Below are positions 44,693 through 56,183 of a DNA stretch of 64,000 bases, piece by piece. The translations under genes and the position numbers were made by a program. Position 1 is the first letter of the stretch. Each line of letters opens with the position of its first letter. Origin of the DNA: Pempheris klunzingeri (Eukaryota > Chordata > Actinopteri > Acropomatiformes > Pempheridae); NCBI RefSeq assembly GCF_042242105.1, contig NC_092019.1, positions 26,406,828-26,470,827 on the forward strand, read 5' to 3'. The notes beneath the pieces are model-generated. The model made no database searches, was not told the origin of the DNA, and saw only the letters and a list, made by a program, of their open reading frames with translations.

Positions 44693-47600
44693 ATGGCGCT
44701 CAAATCAGGAGAGGAGCGTCTCAAGGAGATGGAGGCTGAGATGGCTCTGTGAGTACTGCTGCTGTAAAGGCTCCCTTCACCCACAGCACACAGGACGAGT
44801 GGCACCAGGCTACAGTGGTGTAAGGATGGTAGAACCACACTACTGGTATGGTACAGTGGTGTAAGGATGGTAGAACCACACTACTGGTGTGGTACAGTGG
44901 TGGAGGATGGTAGAACCCCACCAGTAGTGTGTTCTGCAGGCTTGGGTCACTGTGACCATGGTGTTACTTGTTAAATCACTTGTGTCTAATAAAGTTACAT
45001 TAAGCCACGTGCAGAAGAAAAGACTGTTCACACAAAGACATTTTTTGTCCCAGACTGTGACTCAGACTACAAAACTGATCTCAGACCAGGTCTAAATTCA
45101 CAACTAATCCAAGAATAAACTTAAGCATTATTACAAGAACATCTGGAGAGAGGTCAGGGGCCGGGCTGTGTTTAAGATGTGGACAGGTCACAATGAGGTA
45201 TAGACACGTCCCTGAACTGCTTGACCCCGAGGATCCATCCTGACTGACAGAACTGCTCATTCTGTGCCAGCGAGGGGGTTTTAGTGTAGAATGAAATGCA
45301 TCAGTGTGACTGATTACAACACCTCATTGGGTCCATGGTAATCTAGTGTGCCACTCCAGGGAAAGCATGGAGAAAGTCTTGGTAATTCATTGAAACAGGG
45401 CACAGAAGTGATGCTTATAATAGATTATATAGAAAAATAACAAATATTTCTAATGAATAAATAATATCCAACATATACAAATAGCAAAAGAATGAAAGAA
45501 AACCTTTGTGGGCTACTTTACAGGAGACATCACTCTTCCTGTGGTGGTGTTAATCCCTCGGGGAATGAATTCTCAGCTTTTGTTCTCTGCACCATTTTTC
45601 AGTCATTCTTTGTTTTCTCTTTATGTTTTTGTATGTCTGTCCTGTCCTGCTGCAGGTTTGAGCAGGAGGTCCTTGGTGGTCCGGTACCAGTAACAGGAGG
45701 CCCACCTATTGTGGAGGCGGTACCTGTAGCTCTTTCTGTTCCAGCAGTCCCAGTAGTGCGAGCCATTATAGGCACCAACACCTACAGACAGGTTTGTACT
45801 GTTCCAGCAGCAGCAGTTATGTACTGTCTATGTGCTGTACTTACATACATGTACATACTCTAAATAGTGGGCATGCATGATAATCACCATCATTCTGATC
45901 AATAATAAAATCATCATCAGTTACCACAATGATACGTTGATTTGGGGAGTAGAATATTTTTGTTGCACATTGGAATAAACAGAAGAGGGCTTATAACACA
46001 GTAACAGAACAATACAACAACAAGTTTGTTCTACGATTTGTTCTACGATTTGTTCTACGATTTGTTCTACGATTTGTTCTACGAGCGAATCATTCGATCA
46101 TGTTCATTTGATTGTGGAAAGCCAAGGTTGTAACTGAGAGGAATAGTGCTTTACTTTTCCAGTGTTTTGTTGTCCCTGTCCCAGCTCTTGTTGAGATGTG
46201 TTGCTGCCATCAAATTCAAAATGAGCTAATCTTTTTTCACGCAGTGGTAAAATGTCTCACTTTCAACATCTGACATGTTGTGTATGTTCTATTTTGAATA
46301 AAATATGGGTTCATGAGATTTGCAAATCTTTGCATTCTGTGTTTATGTACAGTTTACACAGCATCCCAACTTCCTTGGAATTGGGGTTGTACTTTTTGTG
46401 CTCATTCTGTCATCTATCTCTTTTGCTTTGAGTACTGTTGCTCTCTCTCATTCTCCGTCTGTCTCTTGCAGGTTCAGCAGACATTAGAAGCCAGAGCTGC
46501 AAGTTTTGTTGGTCCTCCACCCCCGGCCTTTGTGGGACCAGGTGAACATAACCTCTTATATGCATACACTAGCTAGGGTCTGGCAGTGCTTTACTATGCA
46601 GTGAATATTCTGTCCATATTTTTCTTTTTTAAAAAAGATGCATTTGAATACTGAGGTTTGACACACAGCCCAGACCTCAGCCTGCTGTTTGAGTCACACT
46701 CACTGTCTGACTTGTGTCTGTCTCAGTCCCTCCAGTACGTCCTGCCATGATGAGACCAGCCTTTGTTCCCCATATCCTGCAGAGACCTGGTAAGGTTACC
46801 TTCAGCCTGCTAGTTTGCTGCTCTATTCACTCACTTGCAGTTTTTCCAATTTAAATAGTTTCAGCAGAAATATCATGGTTAAAATGCAGCTGTTAGAATA
46901 ATAATGCTGCTGCTGATGACGATAATACTGTAAGAAAAACCCTTTAGTGTGATAACAGCCTTCAGAGTGCTTGCAAGCATGTGTGGCTGAGCAAAGGTCA
47001 TTGTAACAACAGGTATCAGCTGTTGTTAATATCATTAGTTACACCTGTGTGTGTGTGTCTTTTTTATTATTATTTCACTGAATTAGACCATGTTGCTTTC
47101 TTGTGTGTATCTGTAGACTAATACAGTATTGATTTATATATACATTTTTGTCCCAATTGTGAGACTACTGCACAATATTGTTATGTTGACTTAGTGTGTG
47201 CGCTATAGTAATCCTTGAAGAACATTGCTGAGACTAAAAGTTTTACTTTCAGTGGAAATGCTGTGGTTCCTGTGTGCTATTGATGTTATCCATCAGCTGC
47301 AGCAGAGGAATAAGGATCTCAATAAGTAGAGTCAAAGATATTCAAAGCTGAATTAGTCATATCACCCACTAGCTTTTTGACTCTGTCCTGGGGAGGGTGA
47401 GCTGAGATCCACGCACACAACAACAGCTTCTTCAAGCAACGAGAACAAAGTGCTTTTCAGAGTTAGGAGGATAATGTTTTCATGCAAACTGGTGAGGACA
47501 GAAAGTCTGTGGTGTCCCTGCTCACTTCTCCGCCTTCTTTCTCTATGTTCCTGTCCCCAAAAGGTGGTCAGAGGATGCAGATGATGCGTGGTCCTCCAAT

Positions 47601-48745
47601 GGCACCTCCTCTGCCCCGGCCTCCTCCACCTCCTCCCATGATGCTCCCTCCCACCCTCCAGGGCCAGACACCTCACGGTGCTTCTCCACCCATCCAGCAC
47701 ATGGCTGCTGCGCCTCAGGTCAGAACTGTGTTTCAGCAGGGGGGGGTGCGCCCCTGTAGCAGGGAGCGCCTCCACACACCGGCATGTCTCCTCATGTTCA
47801 CTGTGACGGTGTCCTCAGTATTCACTACTAACAGAAACAACACGGAGACTTCATTTCTATCCTGTCAACACCACCTTCTGTCTCTCTCAGGTCAGTGACA
47901 TGGTTTCAATGGTGTCACCACCGCCCACAAGACAGGGGCCCCCGCTTCCCATCAAACCGACTCCGTCAGTCATCCAGGCGGCACCGACCGTGTACTCTGC
48001 TCCCCCCGCCCCCGTTGGACAAAGACGAAATGATGTTCGAGCTCTAAGACAAGCCAGAATGGTACTGACTGCTTCTTTGTGCGCCTGAATGTGAAGCTCT
48101 GCTGCTGTTGTGCTGTTGATGAGGTGATGGTCTGACTGTCTGTGGGCCCCCCCCCCAGGAGGAACTGGCAGCGCGGGTTGCAGAGCAGCAGGCAGCAGTG
48201 ATGGCAGCAGGTCTACTGGACAAGAAGGAGAGTGAAGACAGCACCACCGTCATTGGACCCAGCATGCCAGAGCCCGAGCCCCCCCACATTGAGGTAAAGC
48301 TGCATTCTGCGCTCCAACTGTGACGCTCTCATGATTTCCTTTAACTCCAACTGAAGAGGAGGGACCCCACTGCTCGACATTTACATTAGAGGTTTATGGG
48401 AGATGTTGACATTGTTTTACTATTATTATTATTATTTCATTAGTTTATTTAACAACAGAGAATCGTACCGTACCTGTTACTGTACCTCTGCTAGCCCTGT
48501 TAGCCTCCACTCACCTCTTCACTTCAGCTGTCTCCTTTAAATTCACTCGGCCCGTCAGTCAGATCAGGACTGTTTGGTATCGTCTGGTTTAAAAAGGCCT
48601 CTCGTCAAACTAATTGCAACCAGTATTGGCTGATGATGATCGGTGGCCGAGCACCCTGAGGAAGAGATTTAGCCACAGACACAGCTGTGACATGAGCATG
48701 TACCTCGACCACAGCTTCTACGGCATACTAAACACTACAAATACT

Positions 48746-48779
<34 letters not shown>

Positions 48780-48825
48780 TTCACCATTTAAAATACCAAC
48801 AATGTACAGGGAAAGACATCATATG

Positions 48826-48858
<33 letters not shown>

Positions 48859-50911
48859 CCAGCCTGTGGAAAATGCTACTGAGGACAAAAAGAAAGCGAA
48901 GGTGGAGAAGGTGAAGAAGTGTATCCGTACTGCAGCGGGGACCAGCTGGGAGGACCCCAGTCTGCTGGAGTGGGATTCAGGTATGAAGAGCAGCAGGGGG
49001 GACTGAACAAGTCTTCATAACGCTGTCCTCATTCAGTCATTCTTGCTGTGTCTGTATGGGCTTGGGGGGGGGTGGAGATGGGTGTGTTTCCCAGCTGATC
49101 TGAGTCCTGTTTGTCTCCTGGTTTCAGATGACTTCCGTATATTCTGTGGCGACCTTGGTAATGAGGTTAATGATGACATACTGGCCAGAGCCTTCAGCAG
49201 ATACCCGTCATTCCTCAAAGCAAAGGTGCGTGTTTCTCCTCTTCAGACAGACCTGACGGAAAGCTCTACAAACTTGGTCTATAGTTTTTTATCAAAGGGT
49301 CACAAGGTGCTTGAAGAACTTGAATTTTGCTCTCAGAAATGGAACACCGTGAAAATCAGGCATTTTTTCACTTGGTCCTTGAAAAGTACTTAAATAAACC
49401 TTACAGTTAGCTAAAGAAAAGGAGGGGTGTCCAGTGGAGGAGAGGATGCTCTCCGTTCCCATAGAAGAGGTTATAGCTGACGGCAACCTACAAGGCTCAT
49501 TGAATATCCGTGGATAAAATGACTATAACGGATGTTTCTATCTGTAAGTGGTGTGCATATGACACGGACTTTGCTCAGAATAAATTGGATACTAGGTTTA
49601 GGAACTGGACATTAAAAGGCAGAAGTGCTCTTTGTGATCTAATGAAGGAGGGGACAGTGTTCAGTTTGGAATGCTTAAGGACCAGATTTACATTCTTTAA
49701 CAGTGAGGTGAAGAATGTAAGGAACCAAGCAGAGGTTTGATAGAACTGTTCAGAAAAGTGTTTAACTCCTACTTTGTATATTAGGACACAATGGGAGAGG
49801 GAGGGAAAGATAATCATATCTGAGGAAGACTGGAGAACAATGTGGATGTATCAGTGGAAGTGTACCAGTTTACAGACCTGCTGGAAAAACTTAGAACGGC
49901 CTCACCTTTTGATGGTAATCCCCCAGTACGCTGGAGAAATAGTAGAAATGTGAACCTCCTGGACGATAACGGCTTACATTAACCATAAACTGGGACTATT
50001 TTTGTCACGCTGGGAACATTGGGTTAATTACATAACTCCCAGTAGACCGGATCTTGTATTTGCAAATCTATCTTTTATTTGTAAAGCATCTAAAAATGGG
50101 ACATCAGACAAACAAAAGGATATTTTATGTAAATGTGTTTGATGCTGATTTAACTAAAACTGAGAGGAGAACAGAAGTGTTGAGGAGCAGTCGGACAGTC
50201 TGAGGCCCAGCTGGTGCTTTAGCTGCAGTGTTACAGGCTAACAGCCAACGGAGAGCTAGCGCGATGAGCGAGTGCTGGACTGACAGTGAGGAGGTGGAGG
50301 TGTGGCAGCCGTCAGGGCCACACAGGTGAGCTGATGGGAGCAGAGTGGCTGAGCAGTAGAAACAGTGATGGAGCTGAACATGAATGTGAGCCACGTTCTG
50401 TGATTAAAATAATGACTGCAGTCCTTCGAGCACAGACTGATGGTGAACAATGAGCTGCTAGGCTGGGCCATGAAACAACCACCTTAATAATCTCAGCTTA
50501 ATGTTCCCGGAGAGATGTTCGCTACACGTTCCATCGAGCACCCACACACCAGGAAAGGGGGTGCTAATGCACCTTAGACTCTAGCTGACACCTGCCATTA
50601 AACTATTATTATTAGATTAGAGAACTGAATCTTTCCTGAAGACAAGTAGCAGGATGAGCAGCGGCTCTGAGTCGGAACAGGGTCCCTGTTTCCTGAGAGA
50701 ACAACCACTGTAGACGACAATGACACTGACTTCAGGACAGTTCTGGGACGGTGGTGAGGAAGGTGTGGAGTCGTGTGGTCTGTCAGTAAAATCTTTGCTG
50801 TCACCAGGTGGTGAGAGACAAACGTACAGGGAAGACCAAAGGCTACGGCTTCGTCAGCTTCAAGGATCCCAACGACTACGTGAGAGCCATGAGGGAGATG
50901 AACGGTCAGTC

Positions 50912-50943
<32 letters not shown>

Positions 50944-51157
50944 GCCTTGTATTCTTCCATTCATCCTTTGTCCTTTGGATTCTTTCCTCTGACACTGGTT
51001 AATAGTGGCTCCTGCCTCCATGTGTCCTCTCTATGTTTGTCCAGGGAAATATGTTGGCAGCCGTCCCATCAAACTGAGGAAGAGCATGTGGAAGGACCGC
51101 AACATGGAAGTGGTCCGCAAGAAACAAAAAGAGAAGAAAAAACTGGGCCTCAGATAG
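44693..51157 (+). CDS. rbm42: RNA-binding motif protein 42
   Basis: RBM42 is a nuclear/cytoplasmic RRM protein reported to bind hnRNP K and RNA. Coding exons: 44693-44748, 45656-45791, 46472-46541, 46727-46789, 47564-47718, 47891-48061, 48159-48293, 48863-48980, 49128-49225, 50808-50904, 51045-51157. Borders are GT/AG and phases close, giving 403 residues. The N-terminal SGEERLKEMEAEMALFEQEV is almost identical to the human protein. The middle is Pro/Met-rich (GPPMAPPLPRPPPPPP) and low in complexity. A lysine-rich segment and CIRTAAGTSWEDPSLLEWD lead into one RRM at about residues 305-385. RNP2-like IFCGDL is in exon 9 and RNP1 KGYGFVSF in exon 10. The C-terminus is basic (KKQKEKKKLGLR). The middle is shorter than in human RBM42. 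The start has a good context (AGCAATGG). Confidence 0.97.
44811..44930. repeat. 41-bp tandem repeat in rbm42 intron 1
   Basis: TACAGTGGTG-AAGGATGGTA units start at 44811, 44852 and 44893. The third is more diverged. There are about 2.9 copies. Confidence 0.9.
46025..46084. repeat. 12-bp tandem repeat, five perfect copies, rbm42 intron 2
   Basis: TTTGTTCTACGA is repeated five times without a mismatch, which implies recent expansion. Confidence 0.95.
48749..48857. repeat. Paired (AC)n and (GT)n in rbm42 intron 7
   Basis: An AC run (48749-48777) is followed 50 bases later by a GT run (48828-48857), so the transcript could form a hairpin. The GT run ends only four bases before the acceptor AG of exon 8 and replaces a normal polypyrimidine tract. 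Confidence 0.9.
49540..50130 (+). mobile_element. L1-type LINE ORF2 3' relic in rbm42 intron 9
   Basis: One frame gives ALCDLMKEGTVFSLECLRTRF. After a break another gives TQWEREGKIIISEEDWRTMW and later a segment ending HKLGLFLSRWEHWVNYI. These match the C-terminal third of L1-type ORF2 proteins (sfe-Lk-kf, then W-kdL-i-is-edW). Several frameshifts and stops are present. It is in the same orientation as rbm42. Confidence 0.6.
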
Positions 51158-52166
51158 TGGTGGAGCAGGAGGCCTCCCCAGTGGACAGACGGTGATGCTG
51201 AGAACAGGACTCTTTCTTTTAGATCTGTACAAAGGCAGCACGGTGTCTCTCCTGATTGGAGAGGTGGCAGTTATTCTTATTTTCTTCAATAAAAACTTCA
51301 TTTCTAAGTCACTGACATTCATACATGGATTTTCACACTATGGTACTTCTACTACTCCCTGTAGTACTACTGCTGGTACTGTCTGTAGTAATACTGTAGT
51401 ACTACTGCTGGTACTGTCTGTAGTAGTACTGTAGTAGTACTGCTGGTACTGTCTGTAGTAGTACTGTAGTAGTACTTCTGCGGTCTCTGCTGCAAAGTTG
51501 GTGATGAATCATTTCTGACCTTCTAGGGTACAACCTGCCTCCTGACTGCAGTGACAGAATCTAAAATGCTGCTGACTTCACACAGGTCACACATGCTCAT
51601 ATCAGGGAGTAATGAACCCCTCACAGAACAAACCAGTGATCCCTTTAGGTACAATAAGGCTTCAGCTAAAGTGCAGGTCACATGAGTGATCAGTCATCAG
51701 GCAAACAGTGTGAACACACCTGACAGAAGTGTGGAACATAAAGCCTGTGGTGATAGTGACAACACACACACGTGTGCCTGCACTATCTAGAGTGGCTTGG
51801 CCACGGCCAACCTGCCTGAGTACACTCTGGTGTTGCATCACAATATAAATAGTAGAATAAAAGAACTCCATACATCTCCTGGGTAGTGCTGAAGCTGAAT
51901 AAGAAAGCAGCTGTCTGCACGATGACACTGCTGTTATTCTCAAGTGAGTTGAGGTGTGTGTGCTTCTAGCTAAGGAGGCATTATGGGTAATGGTTGCTGG
52001 TGATCATATCCTGTGGTCTGCACAATTGACAACTGGCTGCCAAACACATGAAAAGAAATTCTCAACAGCACACGACTGGATGTCTTCATGAGACCAACAA
52101 ATATGAAATGCTTTACTTTTCTCACACACAAAAAAACAGATCCACATGATGCTGTCAATATCAAAT
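51158..52166. other. Convergent rbm42/ppox intergenic region
   Basis: The 3' ends of rbm42 (+) and ppox (-) face each other. The rbm42 AATAAA lies at 51288-51293. At 51340-51480 is a tandem of about 28-40 bp built from GTAGTACTACTGCTGGTACT units. On the minus strand I find no AATAAA or ATTAAA between the ppox stop and the rbm42 3' end. The nearest variant is AGTAAA at about 52112-52117. Confidence 0.6.
51288..51293 (+). other. rbm42 polyadenylation signal
   Basis: AATAAA lies 131 bases after the rbm42 stop codon. It gives a short 3' UTR. Confidence 0.75.
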
Positions 52167-55100
52167 TCAAATTCCAGTTCCCAACAGGTCCTCTACAGCT
52201 GTCCGTCCACTAAAGATGACATCGTTCACTGACACGCCATCGTAGGAGGAACCAATCAGAGCCAGTGACAGATTCTTCTCCCTTATGAAGCTCCGCATGG
52301 ACTCTGGAGAGGCAGCCAGACAGGCAGTACATGACGTTTCACTACACCCTGTAACTGTATAACATTTAGTCGGAACGTATCCACACGTACTCACCTACTC
52401 TCCGGGAGTGTCCGAGACCGTACTGAGGTATACAGTCCTGGAAAGAAAGATATCATCACTGTTCCAACAAGCCAACGACATGGATGAGCTTGTGGGCAGG
52501 GACACAAAGGTCCAGCCTCTAACAACTCAAAACTATATGTGTAATGTAACAGAGAGCATGTTTGACGTGATGTAGCAGCAGTCATCCGGACTTTCTTTCC
52601 ACATCCCTGTCGTACCCTCTGTAGAGCCACCCGACTCCAGCTGGGTGCAGCGGTGACTCCCAGGTGCTCCTGCACCGCCTCGGTGGCTCTTGCTAAAAGA
52701 TGCTCCTCTGTTACGGCTTCTACGGCCCCAAACACTTCATGGAACCAGGCCCCACCCATCATGACCTGGAAGACATGACCGTGACCTTAGGTCAGAGGAG
52801 TAGACTCACTGCACTGGGCCACACTGCATACATGTCACGAGCAGAAAGCACCATTTCATCAATACAGTGTCAACGATGGATCAATTGATCAGGTCCCATG
52901 TGAAACATGTACACAGTCACTCAGAGATGAAGCCACAGAATTAGCATCAGGAGTCTTTGAGCCTCTTTGAGCTCGCTGTTTTGATTTTCCTATGTTGTGT
53001 GAAGGTCCGTCACTTTGTGTCTGAACCCAGCCGAGCCCTGTGCAGTCACCCGAGCCTGGAGGGCAGCACTATTAGGCTAAAGGTCAGGAAAGACACTGGC
53101 CCACACTCCTCTACTCTAAATGAGTGCTGGTGTTACTCTAAAAACATGTTCTACATTACTGTCTAAAGGCTGATAATGGAGCCGTAACATGACTTGTCCA
53201 TGCGTGAAGTTGCCACTGCGCTACAAACCACATGACTACATCAACAGATGATCTGGACGCCTCTGTCTTACAGCCATTTATCAAAGGCAGCGAAAGTCTG
53301 GCCATTTCTGCATCTGAAGCTTTGCACTCTCCTCTTGTCAGATCTAAAACAGGCAGTGTTTGTCCACCCACCTGATCTACAAGTGTCCATTTGTGTTACA
53401 ATGAAGACAGGGAGAAACTAGAATGCCAGATAGGCACTTTCAGTTAGCCCAAAATGTGTGTGTGTGTGTGTGTACACGTACCGTCAGTCTGGTAGTCTGT
53501 CCATGAGGTCTGTTGTGTTGAGGGAAGGGAACAGAGTCATAGACCACCCCGAGTACACCCCGATTCTCTGATGATGGGACGAGGTGACCAAACCCCTGAC
53601 AACACACATACACACTTAAGAGGTAAAGCTGACCATGAGCTATACTGAGCTATTATCACAGGAGGATATTGTGTGGAGTTGTTGGCCCCTGGAGGGTGGG
53701 GGGGGTGTGTCCCTCGGTCATTAGGATGTGAAGGATGCTCCTACTGAGTTCACAGGCTTCGTCTCGTCCACACTGTGATCAGCACACACTCTGAGTGGGT
53801 GAGATGAGCTCGCACCTCCAGCAAGTTAAAGCACAAATCCTCAGTTTGGAGTCATTTTCCAGTCAGTATGACGGCAAAGAAGGATGCTAATTTGCTGCAT
53901 TTGTTTGAAATACATTTACCGCCCCAGGAGGGCCCCATACACAATGACCTGTCGGGTGTTTTGTGTGTGTGTTCTCACCATTACAGGCAGCACGTCGCCC
54001 TCATACTCCAGATTTACCACAGCGACTGTTACTGAGGAGATGTCCTGCAGCTGCTGGATGAGAGGCTGGCAGGAGGAGGGCAGGGCTGAGGACAGGGCTG
54101 TTGGCGTGGGGCAAGAAAAGGGTTTGTTTTCTTTTGTTTTTCTTGTGAATCGTCAGAATGAGTTCTAAAAAGTAAAACCCACGTTCACGAAATGCTGTTG
54201 TTCTTACATATTATTCTGCAACAGTAGGTGTAACATCAACAAGTCAAAGACATGAATCATCAAAAGAGAAGGCTAAAATAGTGAGACAGCCTTTAAGCAA
54301 CATATACTGAGGGGTACGTGAGGCTCTTCTCTGTTCAGCACCACTTGCCTTTAGCAGGTAGTGCAGAGATGATGTGGTTGGCTGAGACGACTCCATCCTC
54401 CATATGGATCTGCACACACAGACACGCCGATTGTGAACGCAGCCAAACACACTCACTCTCTCTCTCTCTCTCTCTCTCTACAAAATGTCACGTCAATCCA
54501 TAACATAGCTGTCAAGACATTTCACTAAAAACCAAAACTGTGAAGATGGTGTACATCACCCTCTGGGGAGCATGAATCTACTGAACAGCTGGGACGACAC
54601 GGCCGTCCCAAGAGCCACGATGCTAGCAGGCACGCCTACAAATGGGGCGCAAACTTAGTGGCACTTGAGAACTTACAGCTGAGTTATTAAAGATATCTAT
54701 AACGTTATTCCATTCTAAAGTTATGCAGCCTGGGGCACCAAGCTAAAGCAGCTAAATCCTACCATCATAGTCAGAAATATCACCGCCCCCCCCCCTTTTA
54801 AATGATGTGAAGCAGCACAAGCTCTCCACATGATCTCTTTAGAGATCAGAGAGGCTGCTTTCAGCCACTGTTGATGTTTCCATGGTGACAGTAATGTCAC
54901 TGCAGCAAATATCATTGCAAACCTACAAACTGTAGTTAGAAACTTGACCGGCCAGAGGAAGCTCTCAGGGGGAATGTCACTTCATGGTAACTGATTTGCT
55001 TGCATTCTATTTCTTATTAGTATAACCTTTATTTGTTGGAGGGGATATTTACCTTGTTTACAGCCTCACCACTTTCTTTCCTCACCGGGGGGGACCAGCC

Positions 55101-56119
55101 GACATGCTGAAGTAACTTTATTTCTGAGCCAACTGACAATTTCTTAATCAGATGATCAATGTTTTTAGCCCAAACCTAATGACGGCTATAAATGACGTGC
55201 TTAATTATCTGTTCTGTGTGTGTCATGAAGGAGCCAGTGCTGTGCAGTTAAACATGCTTGTATCCAGTCAATGTCTTCTGTGGTCTCCTCACTGACCTTC
55301 CAACCAGAGGCTGAGGGGCTGATGTGTTTAACAGCTGCCTCTGTGTGAAGCTGCACTCTCCCACTCTGCTGTAGGTGCTCAGTGATGGATTCTGGGATGG
55401 ACTCCACACCCCTGCTCAGGGACCACTGGGCCCATGACTCTTTAATAGATCTCTGAGCAAGAGGGCCGGGGGGGACCACGGCGGTGGGACCTGCAGTTTT
55501 CACACAGACAGCTTTAGTCCCATAACAGCACACAGATCACAAACAGCATGAATGAAGCGCTACTCTTTTAGCACCACCGTCACTGAGACACACAGAAAAC
55601 TACTGCGTTAAAAAGCAGCTGGTTCCAGACGCAGCACCAGTGCAGTCAGGCCTGGGGTGTACCTGAGCCCAGCAGCAGCCCCAGGGTCAGGGAACCTCTT
55701 CGCTGCTCTGCGTTGAACAAGAGAGGAAAACAAGAACGCACGCTCAACTTCCTGCAGTCCCCCGCAAACACACCACGACACAAGCTGTCCACAGCTATGT
55801 CTGCCAGCTAGACAAGGGGACAAACACAGAACATTAATGGTCCACACAGCCCTGGTCCCACAAGTCTGACAGGAAGCTCGGGGATCTTCCTCGTACCTCC
55901 TTCCCCAGTCTCCTGGAAACAAATGAATGGATGGACTCATCATCCTCCTTGCCTTTCTTCACCAGTATCTCCATGGCAACACTCAGCAGGAGGGGGCGAG
56001 AGAAGGGTGGGACAGTGCGCAGAAGTCCACTGAAAGGAAGATGCAGAGACACACAAAGAAATTATTTCATTCCCTCCAAATGGTGTTTTCTCTCTCACAC
56101 ACACACTCACACACGCACG

Positions 56120-56183
<64 letters not shown>

